NCBI GenBank assembly: GCA_037953745.1
Contig: JBAKBP010007651.1
Location: 1-64,000, forward strand
Source: Lithodes maja
Taxonomy: Eukaryota > Arthropoda > Malacostraca > Decapoda > Lithodidae
DNA length: 64,000 nucleotides
Reading direction: 5' to 3'
Within the stretch, counting starts at the first letter, position 1. Each line of letters starts with the position of its first letter. A program made the translations under genes and the position numbers. Below the pieces are notes generated by a model. It was given only the letters and a program-made list of their open reading frames with translations, was not told the origin of the DNA and did not search any database. This document shows, piece after piece, positions 1 through 10,055 of this stretch.

Positions 1-280
1 CTCCAACAGGTTCCTCTCTCTCCAACATCCCTTCACCCCCCTCGACACTTCGAAAAGTTATAAATTATTAATAACACAAAACAAAGCCACTCCAACAGCT
101 TCCTCTCTTTCAAACACCCCTTCTCCCCTCTCGACACTCTTCAACAAGTTGTAAAGGCTTAATAACACACACAACAAAGCCACTCCAACAGCTTCCACTC
201 TCTTTCCAACTGCTCTGCTCCCCTCTCAACTCTCTTTGAATACTGTAGTATATACCGGTAAGAGATGCCGTTGTAAAGGC
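1..280. repeat. Tandem repeat, about 90-bp unit, cut by window edge
   Basis: Three imperfect units begin with CTCCAACAG near 1, 90 and 183 (spacing 89-93 bp). Each is pyrimidine-rich and then AT-rich with an AACACA block. The array starts before the window. No coding potential is visible. Confidence 0.8.
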
Positions 281-858
281 TTATCCCTCCATACCTGACC
301 TGACCTGTGATTGGTTCAGGGTAGTTGCACCATTGAGGAATTGTCAGTTATAATGTGACCGGTTCAGGATAATTGAACCATTGAAGAATTATATTTCCCC
401 GTGTGTATGAAGAAGACAAAAGGCAAAACTGCCTGTAACAAGTGTCCCCCCAAAGTTGAGAGTGAAAGAGAGCCAAATTCAAGGTACGTTAGAGTCAAAA
501 TCTCTGGACATACAGAGCTTGAGGCAGTTTAAGTCATAGGATGAGGGAAAGACAGATTGATTGGTGTTCCACAGTGTTAATAATGATGTGACCGATTCAG
601 GATAAATAACTGGATTAATCATTGTTAAAAAGTTGGAATTAAAACAAGCAAGAATATCTCACAAATGGGATACACGTGAGCTACTAAATTATTAAATACT
701 CCCAGCCGGACTCGAACCACCGATAGTCAGGACGAGTATCCATGCTATAATCCACTACACCACAAGACATTTTAGGTATGCTTTAGGTATAGTTTAGGTA
801 GTTTTGCCTTTTGCCTTTGTAAAAAAAAATATATATATATAGATAAAAAAGAAGAAAA

Positions 859-862
<4 letters not shown>
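281..862. other. Non-coding stretch, with a tRNA-like B box on the minus strand
   Basis: No gene recognised. Two copies of a short phrase (GACCGGTTCAGGATAA-like) occur near 357 and 590. A B-box-like GGACTCGAACC lies near 707-717, readable as GGTTCGAGTCC on the minus strand, with an A-box-like stretch near 760. This suggests an old tRNA-derived SINE head, not a tRNA gene, because no cloverleaf closes. Confidence 0.4.

Positions 863-937
<75 letters not shown>
863..937. repeat. (AT)n microsatellite
   Basis: About 37 uninterrupted AT units just downstream (minus strand) of the last visible lectin exon, therefore in its following intron. Confidence 0.95.
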
Positions 938-940
<3 letters not shown>

Positions 941-970
941 GTATATACAGTATATATAATTGAGACTAAC

Positions 971-1127
971 CCTCAGCCTCCAAATGGTGGGCGAGCATAG
1001 TAAACTCTTCACAGGACTGAGGGTAGAAGAGCATACCACCTTTTGTGTCAGGTTCATCACGGCACTTACGCTCAGCCTCCTCCCAACTATCAGTGTGGGA
1101 CTTTATCACGTAGCAGAAGTCACCAAC
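971..1127 (-). CDS. C-type lectin gene, exon: first half of second CTLD
   Basis: This minus-strand exon reads VGDFCYVIKSHTDSWEEAER and continues through a conserved KC, a GGMLFY strand and a CEEFTMLAHHL helix. That matches the first half of a C-type lectin domain: the FCY strand, the SWxxAxxxC helix and the second helix ending in HL. The acceptor TGTTCCAG precedes base 1127 and the donor GTTAGT follows base 971. It starts in phase 0, matching the end of the exon at 2712-2847, and ends in phase 1, as does the homologous exon at 4692-4803. The second half of this CTLD (WVG...WxW...) must lie left of the window. Secreted or membrane-bound carbohydrate recognition or innate immunity is the usual family role, but the ligand cannot be inferred here. 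Confidence 0.82.
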
Positions 1128-1491
1128 CTGGAACACAGGAACATTCTATACTTTAAGAGAATACATCATCGCCAGGTTAAAAATATAAATTAATAAATAG
1201 AACAATAGACTATAATCTGTGTTTTGTTTTGTTTATCAACTGAAGTACATTGAATCCCTTTTTTCTCCTTGTTAAGTCTTTTCTCGATATATAATGGAAA
1301 AATATGAAACTAATATGTGTCTGCTTCATATAAATACCAGGTTTTCATAACTAACAACCTAATTGCTTCAAAATCTTCATAAGAGCTGCGTAATTAAGAT
1401 GAGACCATTGCAATTTACCGTCAGCTGAAAGTAAACAGACTAACTTAGGAAATATTGTAGGTGATAAATAGAGCAGGTAAAGTATAACTAT

Positions 1492-2127
1492 AGGTAGCGC
1501 CAACGAACTTGACAATTTTCTTGACCCCTTAACTTCTAATAACTCAAAAGGGCCTAAAGCAAACTGGCTGGAAGTATCCACACCTATTTCCTGGTGGGCT
1601 CTTCTCTAATGATAGAAATGTCAGCTCGATTGCTTTCATTTATTTTGAGTTTGTTGTTGTTGCTGTTCCCCAATCTGCCTGGCCGAACAGCCCCAAGGCC
1701 CAGAGCAAGGCCAAGGCCATAACCGAGCGCTCCCACAGAACCCTCCCTGCCGACCACAATAAAGCCTGGGTGACCGAAGCCACTCCATGGCGGGGAGCTG
1801 AGGAGGGTGCGGAAACATCCGGGAAACCAAAGCCCTACTCAGGGCCCTGTGCCCCTCAGCAAATTATGAAGAGAAAGTTGAGGGGCAAAGGAAAAATGTG
1901 ACGCTTTGGCTTCCAATCTTGGTAGATTGGGAGGTCAATCCACGGAAGAGACGCCGTCACTTGAGATCTAGAAAATATATAAGTAAAAGGAAAAGTCAGA
2001 GTAAGCTATGGGTATGGCAGAGATTGCTCAGTTCTCACTCTGATAGACCAGCCCATCACCACTTTATTTTGAGTTATGAGGAGTTATGGGGTCAGGAAAA
2101 TTGTCAAGTTCGTTGGCGCTACCTATA
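1492..2127. mobile_element. MITE-E copy 1, TIR AGGTAGCGCCAACGAACTTG, in lectin intron
   Basis: Inverted termini TAGGTAGCGCCAACGAACTT (left) and its complement ending GGCGCTACCTA (right) bound a 636-bp non-coding segment. TA is present at both edges. The segment contains the LINE/SINE tail at 1649-1787. The same termini recur at 4113-4332, and a diverged pair at 2216-2567, all within introns of the lectin gene. Confidence 0.75.
1649..1787 (-). mobile_element. Short retroelement with (AAC)n tail, related to LINE at 33.5 kb
   Basis: Minus-strand 139-bp unit. It begins TGGAGTGGCTTCGGTCACCC, ends with the LINE-like CTGTTCGGCCAGGCAG and carries an (AAC)n tail. A second copy at 16321-16459 has the same 5' boundary. 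The 3' part matches the last codons and tail of the LINE at 33523-35108. It is either a 5'-truncated LINE or a SINE using that LINE's tail. Confidence 0.7.
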
Positions 2128-2215
2128 GTAACTTAGGTAGTTCTAGATAATCTATAAGTGTAATAAAGTAGAGTAGGCTAATGGCAAACGAAATATACAG
2201 ACTTAACCTATCCAC

Positions 2216-2567
2216 TAAACCCTGTGTCTGCTAACCTGGCACAAATTCTGACCCCTTTAACATCTTATAGCTTAAAAACAAAAAAGACAAATAAACTGTC
2301 TTGATAGCGTAATGCATAAGTGCGCGGAATTTAGATGTAAGTATCCAAGGTTCGAGTCTTTGAAGTGCCAAATTTTTTGTTGATTTCATTAATTGAGTTT
2401 AGAGATGAAGTTGGTTGGTGGAAAAAACATAATCATTTATAAATTTTTGTAAGGGTAGACCGGTAAATAGATGTGTGAAATTGCAGCCTGTTTTCTATAG
2501 CCGTTTCTGAGATAAAAAGAAGTTATGGATCAGGATTATTGCCAAGTTAGCTGACACCGGGTATAGT
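2216..2567. mobile_element. Diverged MITE-E copy with internal tRNA-like box
   Basis: The left arm (near 2237, GCTAACCTGGCACAAATTCT) is inverted relative to the right arm (near 2545, GCCAAGTTAGCTGACACC). Both are related to MITE-E termini. An A-box-like TAGCGTAATGCATAAG and a B-box-like GGTTCGAGTCT occur at 2307-2360. No ORF. Confidence 0.5.
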
Positions 2568-2711
2568 TTATTAATTTCTGTCCCTTGCAATTCTCGTTTG
2601 TTTATATTTGCAAATAGATTAATTTTACACCATAAAATGTAATAATAGAAGGCCTGGAACAGCTGGAATGTTCGCCGACTGTATTGAATATCCCCCCACT
2701 GTACCACTGAC

Positions 2712-2847
2712 CTGCACACCGTTAACAGGGCACCCAATTTCAGGGACAGGAACAGGGACAGCCTGGGCATCAGGAGAGACAGGGGCAGAAGAAGCAACCG
2801 AAGAATTGGCTTCCCTCGTACTCATGGCCATGGTACAAACAAACCCT
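2712..2847 (-). CDS. C-type lectin gene, exon: end of first CTLD, linker, start of second CTLD
   Basis: The acceptor TTCACTGCTCCAG precedes 2847 and the donor GTCAGT follows 2712. The exon begins in phase 2. Joined to the preceding exon at 3478-3667 it reads CAEERGFVCTM, the canonical last strand of a CTLD (CxxxxGFVC). It then encodes a Ser/Ala/Pro-rich linker of about 25 residues with a PVPVPVPE stretch, and ends with IGCPVNGVQ, which flows in frame into VGDFCY at 1127. The exon therefore bridges two CTLDs and shows the protein has at least two. The ATG near 2830 is internal, not a start. Confidence 0.8.
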
Positions 2848-2867
2848 CTGGAGCAGTGAAGAAAAAA

Positions 2868-3475
2868 TCATTCACAAACAAAGGATAAATTTCAGTATAA
2901 TTACTGTTATTAGTTATATTGCACAAATGAAAAATTTAACAATTCAAAATTATGTACCGAGTTAGAATAAACTTTAAAGATGCCTATGCCAAGTTATCTG
3001 GGTCTAGTTGGAAAATGCCTTGTATTGATTTTAAATTGTATAGAATTATGCAAATACATGTTTTACATATGTTTTACTATAATGTGTTTTTGTTATTTAC
3101 AGATAATTGTATTAAATTATTAAATACAGTACCGTAATGATCTCCCTGGGTGAAGGTACAGTTGCCCCCATAAGTTATGTTCCTCTTCGTCATTTTACAC
3201 ATGGAAATATAATGCGCATGATTGAATTACGAGTGTAGTTTCTTACACAGTGGTTGACTCATCTGATTAATCAACTGATAATCAAAAGAAATCACACACA
3301 TGTAATTTATTTATACTGATTTTTACATACATAAGATCACAACGAGGAACCTAACTTAATATAATAATGTGGGGAAGTGTACATAATCTAACCTTTCCAA
3401 GTTTCCTCTATTTTACTTTCATACACAAGATCACGACGAGGAAAAGAACTTAGTTGGGCAACTGTACATCATCTG
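2868..3475. other. Lectin intron, no recognisable element
   Basis: AT-rich intron between two lectin exons. A short direct repeat occurs (CATACACAAGATCACGACGAGGA near 3420 and a related phrase near 3330), as does a TACAGTACCGTA cluster near 3127. Nothing else is recognised. Confidence 0.6.
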
Positions 3476-3477
3476 AC

Positions 3478-3667
3478 CTTTCCTCCGCACAGTCTTGGTC
3501 CATAAGTCTGTGGTAGTGTTCACTGTCGGTGGCGGCACAGTCATGGGTGCCGTCATAGTCTTCCGTGTAGGCCCAGTACGGCACCCCGGTCTGTAGGGCC
3601 TCTCCCGTCACCCACTGCCACATGTTGGGGGTGAAGAGGGTGTGCGCCCCCACCCATACACTGAACT
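3478..3667 (-). CDS. C-type lectin gene, exon: second half of first CTLD
   Basis: The minus-strand translation contains EFSVWVGAHT, WQWVTGEAL, GVPYWAY, DCAATDSEHYHRLMDQDCAEE. These are the WVGA strand, the WxWVxGE strand, the DCA Cys and the final Cys of a CTLD. The acceptor CCCCACAG precedes 3667 and the donor GTCAGA follows 3478. It enters in phase 1, matching the exon at 4692-4803, and exits in phase 2, matching 2712-2847. A GVP occupies the position where a QPD or EPN calcium/sugar-specificity triad would sit. Classical mannose or galactose specificity is therefore not supported by sequence. Confidence 0.88.
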
Positions 3668-4112
3668 CTGTGGGGCCTGGGGAGCGGTAAATTCCAGGAT
3701 ATGGGTAGTTAGACCGTAGTTTATTTTATCTATTTATATGTTATTTATTTATCAATTATATTTTATTTTATTTTTTCATTTGCCTGGGTCATAGTGGAGA
3801 GCAGTAAATTCCAGGGTATGGAAAGTTAGGCTATAACTTTATCTAATTTATGTGTACATACTTTTGTATATCTTAATTTATTATAAAGGTATTTTATGTT
3901 TTTATTTCGCGGAAGTAAAACAATGCCTTAGCAGTTAATAATTATCGATGCTTGTTGAGGAAATTGAATAACTTAGTACTATTTCGCTCAACTTATTAGT
4001 AAAACCCGAGTAAACAAAGGGACATGCCAATTTACTTTCAGCTAAGAAAATAGACTATATAAGTTAAGTTAAATATTTGGGTAAGTTCGATATGATTAAG
4101 TTTATTGAATTA

Positions 4113-4332
4113 TAGGTAGCGCGACTAGCGCCAACGAACTTGACAATAATCTTGACCCCTTAACTTCTTATAACTTATAATTTATGAAAACAATCGGGCT
4201 GAAATTCCTATAATTTGGGAAAAGTCCACCAGGAAATAGGTGTGGATATTTACAGCCACTTTGCTCTAGGCCCTTTTGAGTTACGAAGAAGTCAAGGATC
4301 AAGATGTTTGTCAAGTTCGTTGGCGCTACCTA
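4113..4332. mobile_element. MITE-E copy 2 in lectin intron
   Basis: A 220-bp element with inverted arms of about 60 bp. The left arm is TAGGTAGCGCGACTAGCGCC then AACGAACTTGACAA; the right arm is TTGTCAAGTTCGTTGGCGCT then ACCTA. The left tip carries a small duplication of GCGC. No ORF. Confidence 0.8.
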
Positions 4333-4472
4333 GTAAGTTAGATATACTTAGATCATATATGAGTTATTAGTGTTGATTGATTTAGTTCGATTAATGTGTT
4401 GGAGGTGTTTGGTGTTGTAGTGAAATTAATAAAAAATAGATAAGGATAAACTAAATCAACAATGCTGACTCA

Positions 4473-4499
4473 GGAACCATGAAGTGTGTGTGCCCCTAC
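4473..4499 (-). pseudogene. Relic of duplicated lectin exon
   Basis: The minus-strand sequence reads ELIMWVGAHTLHGS then stop. This resembles the first residues of the real exon at 3478-3667 (EFSVWVGAHTLF). After that the similarity ends. The only usable AG (just before TTGATTATG) would give the wrong phase, so it is unlikely to be spliced productively. Probably a truncated tandem exon duplication. A still-used alternative exon cannot be excluded. Confidence 0.45.
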
Positions 4500-4507
4500 C
4501 CACATAA

Positions 4508-4678
4508 TCAACTCCGAGAGAGACAGTGAGAGTGAGTGAGTGTGTGAGAGAGAGAGAGTGTGAGTGAGTGTGTGTGTGTTTGAGAGAGAGAGAGAGGGAG
4601 AGAAGAGCAAGTGCGTGTGAGAAAGAGAGAGGGAGGGGGGGGGGGGGGGTGAGGAGAGTGTGTGTGTGTGAGAGAGAG
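4508..4678. repeat. (GA)n/(GT)n microsatellite with G-tract, next to exon
   Basis: Alternating GAGA and GTGT runs and a G-run of about 15 bases near 4635-4649. On the minus strand this is a long CT/CA tract in the intron just after the donor of exon 4692-4803. ORFs here are simple-sequence artefacts. Confidence 0.9.
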
Positions 4679-4691
4679 AGAGAAGCCCTAC

Positions 4692-4803
4692 CATTAAAAG
4701 CCAGGTGTCTGACGAAGGCAGTGAAGGAGTCGCAGGTGGGGAAGGTGCCGAGATCCACCGCGTTACCGTCACCGCCCAGCGACTGACAGTACTCTTGTGC
4801 ACC
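4692..4803 (-). CDS. C-type lectin gene, exon: middle of first CTLD
   Basis: The exon is 112 nt, with donor GTAGGG after 4692 and acceptor ending GATGAG before 4803. It reads GAQEYCQSLGGDGNAVDLGT followed by FPTCDSFTAFVRHLAFN, a CTLD helix with its Cys and the F..FVRHL second helix. Joined in phase 0 to the exon at 16970-17055 it produces LSWQGAQEYC, the textbook SWxxAxxxC signature. It leaves in phase 1 into 3478-3667. The join to an exon 12 kb away across transposons is an inference from phase and motif, not from RNA. Confidence 0.8.
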
Positions 4804-4861
4804 CTCATCACAAACAGAGAAACTTTAGTATTTGTCTTTACAATATATACAAATAATCGTT

Positions 4862-5216
4862 AACCCTATCTGGCCTCCAGTAATTAGCAGGCTTCGAACT
4901 ATCTCGCTTAACACCTCTTTACAATCACAGATCCTTCTTAACCCGTACAGTAACGGTGACGTCCTTTTCTATATAGTGTGGCAACTATTAAACTATGTTA
5001 TTCAGATTAGGAAGGACCTCTACCAAAAATAAGGCCTCAAACTATCTCAACCAACCCTTCTAACTACCACAGATCCTTCCTAAGCTGCATAGTATCGTCT
5101 AATTATAGCTAGAATATATAATAACACGTCGCTGGTACTCAAAGGGTTAAGCTGCACAAAATAGTGTAAATATAGCTAGAGTAAACTTAATAAAGACTCG
5201 CCGGTACAAAGAGGGT
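4862..5216. repeat. Cluster of TTAA-bounded termini (MITE-D family)
   Basis: TTAACCCTTTGAGTACCAGC reads in reverse at about 5126-5150, and CGCCGGTACAAAGAGGGTTAA at 5199-5217. Between them lie AGCTGCA...TATAGCTAGA blocks repeated in tandem. Related termini occur at 22727-22750 and 28745-28771. TTAA at the tips fits piggyBac-type MITEs. Boundaries are uncertain. Confidence 0.55.
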
Positions 5217-6822
5217 TAACCGAAAATATTCTGACAAAATAATTGTCAACACGGATTTTGCATGTGATTTTGGTACTTGGTTATCAACAAAAACTACATG
5301 TCGGGAAAATATAGGCTGCAATCTAACATAACAGCAGTGATCGAACCGAGAAGGTAGGCTACCACTGCAACTAGTAAAAAGTATAAATTATAATAAAGAG
5401 AAAATAAGTGTTTGAAAAATAAACAATCTATCAGCGAAACTCGAACCCTATTCCCGCAGATGAGGTAAACATGGCTCCATTTAGCGAAACAAATTATTTT
5501 ATTTTATTATATAATGCAATTAAAATATGTAGGCTATGCCATTAATATTGAGTTATTCATAAGCCAGTATAGGCCTATTCATCTAAAAATACTGAAGTCA
5601 TACGATTCAGGATAATAACATTAAAACTTAAAAGGCAACACTGTTAGCATGAATAGTAGGGGTCGAGTTCAGCTTAGCAAAGAATGATAGGCCTACCCAG
5701 TAGGCCTATATTTTCCTGCTCGAGAACCGCCCTATGAATATCCCAGTTAGATATGTTCGGTTCAAATCCTACAAAAAAAAAAAATCTAAAGCCAGGCCCG
5801 TCCCCATGGGAAGGGGGGCATTCCCCCCCCCCCCCCCCCCCCCAAGTCGAAGTTCATGGAAATTATAAGGCAACTCAGAATTTAAGGAGAATAGTATTTA
5901 TTAATAAAACAATAAAGTCAGAGGAGTGAGCTTACAGCAATGATAACCAAATTAATAGGCCTATAATTATGTTTATATAAGACATTTCTATGTGCTAAAA
6001 AGCATCATACAAACACTGAAATTATGAAATAATAGCCATTTATAGGCATTTGGAACAATAGGCTAGCATGATACGGTAATTTTTCACAAATTAGGTAAGC
6101 TTCCCTCTGTTTTGCAAGAGAAAATGGGATTGGGACCAAGTCAGAGAAAACGTGACTAATCAGCTGATTAGAGTTTGAGCCTTTGAGGTTTGAACCGGAC
6201 TTGGGGCTGCAACTGGCAAGGATAGATTTATTGTTTTTGGTCATGTTTAACAGTTAAATACAGTTATTGTTTACCAATGAATGGTTAATGAAGCTATGGA
6301 CTATGACTGGATTGTGATGGTACAACAGTGGCTTTCGAAATGGGTCAGTTATTTAGTAATGTAACATACACGATTGTTTGTTTACATCTCATTATGATGC
6401 AGATACTCCTCTACCTACACTTTGTTACACTTTGTTGTATTCCGTCCGTTAGTGACACAGTTGAGCTGGGGCTCCACTGCGACCAGGCAGCTCCCTTTCT
6501 TCCGCTCTCCATTCTAGAAGTCGGTTGGAGTTGGTGCTGGGGTATCCTGGTGTTGGTGGCCGGTCCAGTATTTTGGCCAGCCACATGTCCAAGTGTTTCT
6601 TGAAGGTGTCTGGAGACACCCCTGGTTATTGTAATTTATGTTATGCTTTCAATTACCAATTCTAGCATTAAGATTTGCAACCTTCAAGTATAGAATATGA
6701 AGTTAGGCCTATGATAAAATTTGAACAAGGAAATAGCCGACGTATAGGCTAGCATGGTTCTAGTATACTGTAGGCCTATGTCGTAGGCTAATGGGATCCC
6801 AAATGTAGCCTAGGCTAGGCTA

Positions 6823-6865
<43 letters not shown>

Positions 6866-7140
6866 CAGTTGTGTATACACTGAGATGGTCAATTCTTACC
6901 AATAATTTGTATGGTAGCATTCAAGGAGACTAGGCGGAAAAACTCCATTTATTGGTCACCAATTTTCCCATGGATTTTTTTATTTTTCCCTGTTAGTTTT
7001 CATCAATATATAGTGTTTAGAAATAATTAGACCCCTCGGCGAAACCGTTTTCCCCATTATACAACGATCTTAAGACACGCCGCCCGATAGTGGGGAGGGC
7101 TATGAAGTACAGGGAAAATGAGGGGTTAAATGCGTAAAAC
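5217..7140. other. Lectin intron: mostly unassigned sequence
   Basis: No gene recognised. Contains a poly-C run at 5821-5843 and a poly-T run at about 6825-6860. There are several TAGGCCTA palindromes (near 5570, 5688, 5701, 5956, 6704). At 6895-7080 is a segment recurring at 12825 and, inverted, near 50860-51030 (phrases CATTTATTGGTCACCAATTT and ATCTTAAGACAC). Confidence 0.5.
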
Positions 7141-7470
7141 GGCGATACATACGTATTCAAGCAAAACTTGGCTCGGGTTTGAAGGTATTTCAAAGGCCTA
7201 AAACCCAATATTTCGAAAACCCGAGCCAAGTTTTGGCCAAAGCTGGCTCGGATTTTGCGAGTTTGTAGACAACAAAATGACAGTAACCTCATTTAGAAAT
7301 TTGGCTCAGGTTTCCCAAAATTGCAAACCCATAAAACCCGAAATTTGGAAAACCCGAGCCAGCTTTTGGCCAAAGCTGGCTCGGATTTTGCGAGTTTGTA
7401 GACAAAGAAATGACAGTAACCTCATTTAGAAATTTAGTTTTGGGAAAAGTTGGCTCTGATTTTGCGAGTT
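7141..7470. repeat. Repeats built on CCGAGCCAAG / TTGGCTCGG palindromes
   Basis: About 110-bp units repeat around 7150-7465, each containing CCGAGCCA(A/G)(G/C)TTTTGGCC and TGGCTCGGATTTTGCGAG. The same core dominates the 75-bp array at 9475-10055 and occurs singly near 11368 and 50803. Function unknown. Confidence 0.7.
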
Positions 7471-8147
7471 TTAACCCGGGAGCTGCGGGAAGACTCTTAA
7501 GAGTTCCCCCGGCGGACTGCGGGAAGACTCTCCTGAGCAAGTAAAATTAAAAATCAACTTTTGACATCGAAAAAAAAAAAAAAAATTATTTTTATTTTTT
7601 TATTTTTTTATTTTTGTTTGGCCCCTGGGCCATGCAAAATCTCAGGATAATTATCCCGAATAGACTCGCAGCGTTATTATACATAATTTATTAGGGAAAG
7701 TGAAGCTCTATGGAATCCTTATAATATACTCACATAGATTCCGTTGTGGTAGAATAGTTTTGATAAGTTTTGTAATTCTCGATTATGTCGATAAAAATAG
7801 AGTCCCGCGCGTAAACAAACTCTTCTTCTTCACTCCCGGAATCTTGAGAGCTCCGCTACGGACGTGTTCGCAATGGAGTACACTCGCTACGGTAAAGTGT
7901 TATGTTCTACAAAGATGTTACTGTATGTCTAATATACACATTTGCAACATTACATTGTGCTTGTATTTATGTTTCATAGTTTTGCCGGTATTTGTTCAAT
8001 CCTTTCTGGCATTTTTCTTTCCCATTTCCCTTGTAGTTTTAGTATTATTACATATATTTGCTCTTGCGCACGAATCGGCGCATATTGTTGCCATTCCTTC
8101 TCTCAGCTGACAGAAACGTCAAACAGCCCGGCAGATTTGTAACTGTC

Positions 8148-8543
8148 ATGGCCGCTTGTGCAGGTTGTAGTCTCTCCTGTCAGAAATTGGGGGACATTTT
8201 GCGAACCAAGGAAGCTACATGGGATTTTCTTGTTCAGCATAAGTTAGTCTTGGCAACTGGTAAGTGTAGTACATGTGGCAGTGAATTGCAAGTGAGTGAA
8301 AATAGACAACAAAAGAAGTATAGATGTGACAAACGGAATAAAGAATATGTTCACCATGCACTCAGGAAATCACGATGTAGGTATAATGTTAGTGCTGTGA
8401 AAGACGCATTCTTTGAAAATGCCCACATCCCCATTCCCAAAGTCCTCAATATTGTGTATTGGTTCTGCATAAACAAATTACCTTATCAAGATGTAGTCCT
8501 TCAGTGCGATGTTGGCCTCAGTACGTTAGTTGACTGGTATTAA
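8148..8543 (+). pseudogene. Truncated Merlin/IS1016-like transposase, N-terminal half
   Basis: The 131-residue ORF starts MAACAGCSLSC. It has a zinc-ribbon-like CSTCGSE...KKYRCDKRN segment (about residues 42-65). A helical region follows (KDAFFENAHIPIPKVLNIVYW, split here as KDAFFENAHI and PIPKVLNIVYW), and it ends STLVDWY. Zinc ribbon, F-F-x-x-S/A-H-(L/I)-P helix and a T/L-V-D-W motif are the usual order of the N-terminal region in Merlin/ISXO2-type transposases. The DDE catalytic part is missing: the frame stops where the TTAGG-like repeat block begins. The gene is therefore inactive. Upstream ORF extension to 8058 is possible, but the ATG at 8148 gives the best-supported start. Confidence 0.68.
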
Positions 8544-9420
8544 TACACCAAAAATCTGTCTACAGATGTCAAATAGCGGGGGTTTGGGGGCGGCAGCCCC
8601 CACCCATAATACTAGGTTAGGTTAGGTAAGGTTGTTAGGTTAGGCTAATGTCCTTTCAAAGGGGTATAGGCACCCATAATACTAGGTTAGGTTAGGTAAG
8701 GTTGTTAGGTTAGGCTAATGTCCTTTCAAAGGGGTATAGGCACCCATAATACCAAAAAGATGTCAAATAGCGGGGGTTTGGGGGCGGCAGCCCCCACCCA
8801 TAATACTAGGTTAGGTTAGGTAAGGTTGTTAGGTTAGGCTAATGTCCTTTCAAAGGGGTATAGGCACCCATAATACTAGGTTAGGTTAGGTAAGGTTGTT
8901 AGGTTAGGCTAATGTCCTTTCAAAGGGGTATAGGCACCCATAATACCAAAAAGATGTCAAATAGCGGGGGTTTGGGGGCGGCAGCCCCCACCCATAATAC
9001 TAGGTTAGGTTAGGTAAGGTTGTTAGGTTAGGCTAATGTCCTTTCAAAGGGGTATAGGCACCCATAATACTAGGTTAGGTTAGGTAAGGTTGTTAGGTTA
9101 GGCTAATGTCCTTTCAAAGGGGTATAGGCACCCATAATACCAAAAAGATGTCAAATAGCGGGGGTGTGGGGGCGGCAGCCCCCACCCATAATACTAGGTT
9201 TGTTTAGGTAAGGTTGTTAGGTTAGGCTAATGTCCTTTCAAAGGGGTATAGGCACCCATAATACTAGGTTAGGTTAGGTAAGGTTGTTAGGTTAGGCTAA
9301 TGTCCTTTCAAAGGGCTATAACCTAGGCACCCATAATACTAGGTTAGGTTAGGTAAGGTTGTTAGGTTAGGCTAATGTCCTTTCAAAGGGGTATACGATA
9401 GTAAACACTAGGATAGCCTA
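8541..9420 (+). repeat. TTAGG-like higher-order array, 194-bp period
   Basis: GATGTCAAATAGCGGGGG recurs at about 8565, 8759, 8953 and 9147, exactly 194 bp apart. Each period has a GGGGGCGGCAGCCCCC palindrome and two units of about 70 bp. The units contain AGGTTAGGTTAGGTAAGGTT and GTTAGGTTAGGCTAATGTCC, then TTTCAAAGGGGTATAGGCAC. One single-unit version occurs at 10843-10960, 14497-14650, 52130-52190 and 56395-56480, so the array amplified from a dispersed repeat. Confidence 0.9.
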
Positions 9421-9474
9421 TACCTGGTCAGAGGGAAGAAGAGTCCTGGTGTAATCTCCTTGAATGTTGAGTGT

Positions 9475-10055
9475 CTGAAATTATGCAAAATCCGAGCCAA
9501 GTTTCGACAAAACTTGGCTCGGATTTTTAGAAAATGCGCTTTGGAGTCTCTGAAATTATTGAAAATCCGAGCCAACTTTCGACAAAACTTGGCTCGGATT
9601 TTTAGAAAATGCTCTTTTCAGTGTCTGAAATTATGCAAAATCCGAGCCAACTTTCGACAAAACTTGGCTCGGATTTTTAGAAAATGCTCTTTTGAGTCTC
9701 TGAAATTATGGACAATCCGAGCCAACTTTCGACAAAACTTGGCTCGGATTTTTAGAAAATGCTCTTTTGAGTGTCTGAAATTATGCAAAATCCGAGCCAA
9801 GTTTCGACAAAACTTGGCTCGGATTTTTAGAAAATGCTCTTTTGAGTCTCTGAAATTATTGAAAATCCGAGCCAACTTTCGACAAAACTTGGCTCGGATT
9901 TTTTGAAAATGCTCTTTTCACTGTCTGAAATTATGCAAAATCCGAGCCAACTTTCGACAAAACTTGGCTCGGATTTTTAGAAAATGGTCGTTTGAGTCTC
10001 TGAAATTCTTGAAAATCCGAGCCAAGTTTCGACAAAACTTGGCTCGGATTTCGGA
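9475..10055. repeat. 75-bp palindromic tandem array, about 8 copies
   Basis: CTGAAATTAT recurs at 9475, 9550, 9625 and onward at 75-bp spacing. Each unit holds a near-perfect hairpin, AATCCGAGCCAA(G/C)TTTCG / ACAAAACTTGGCTCGGATT. Because 75 is a multiple of three, long ORFs stay open on both strands. They are a by-product of periodicity, not genes. Confidence 0.92.

Noticed and set aside
794..1060. Tyr/Ile-rich ORF
   Set aside because: Translation of an (AT)n microsatellite fused to lectin exon sequence in the wrong frame.
4456..4811. Ser/Leu/His-rich ORFs of about 100 codons
   Set aside because: CT/CA microsatellite read through; only the lectin exon at 4692-4803 is real.
8541..9420. CRISPR-like array
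   Set aside because: Regular spacing, but the spacers are repeats of each other; eukaryotic higher-order satellite.
9460..9906. 148-codon repetitive ORF (and an 85-codon ORF on the opposite strand)
   Set aside because: Product of a 75-bp tandem array whose period is a multiple of three; no protein family and open on both strands.
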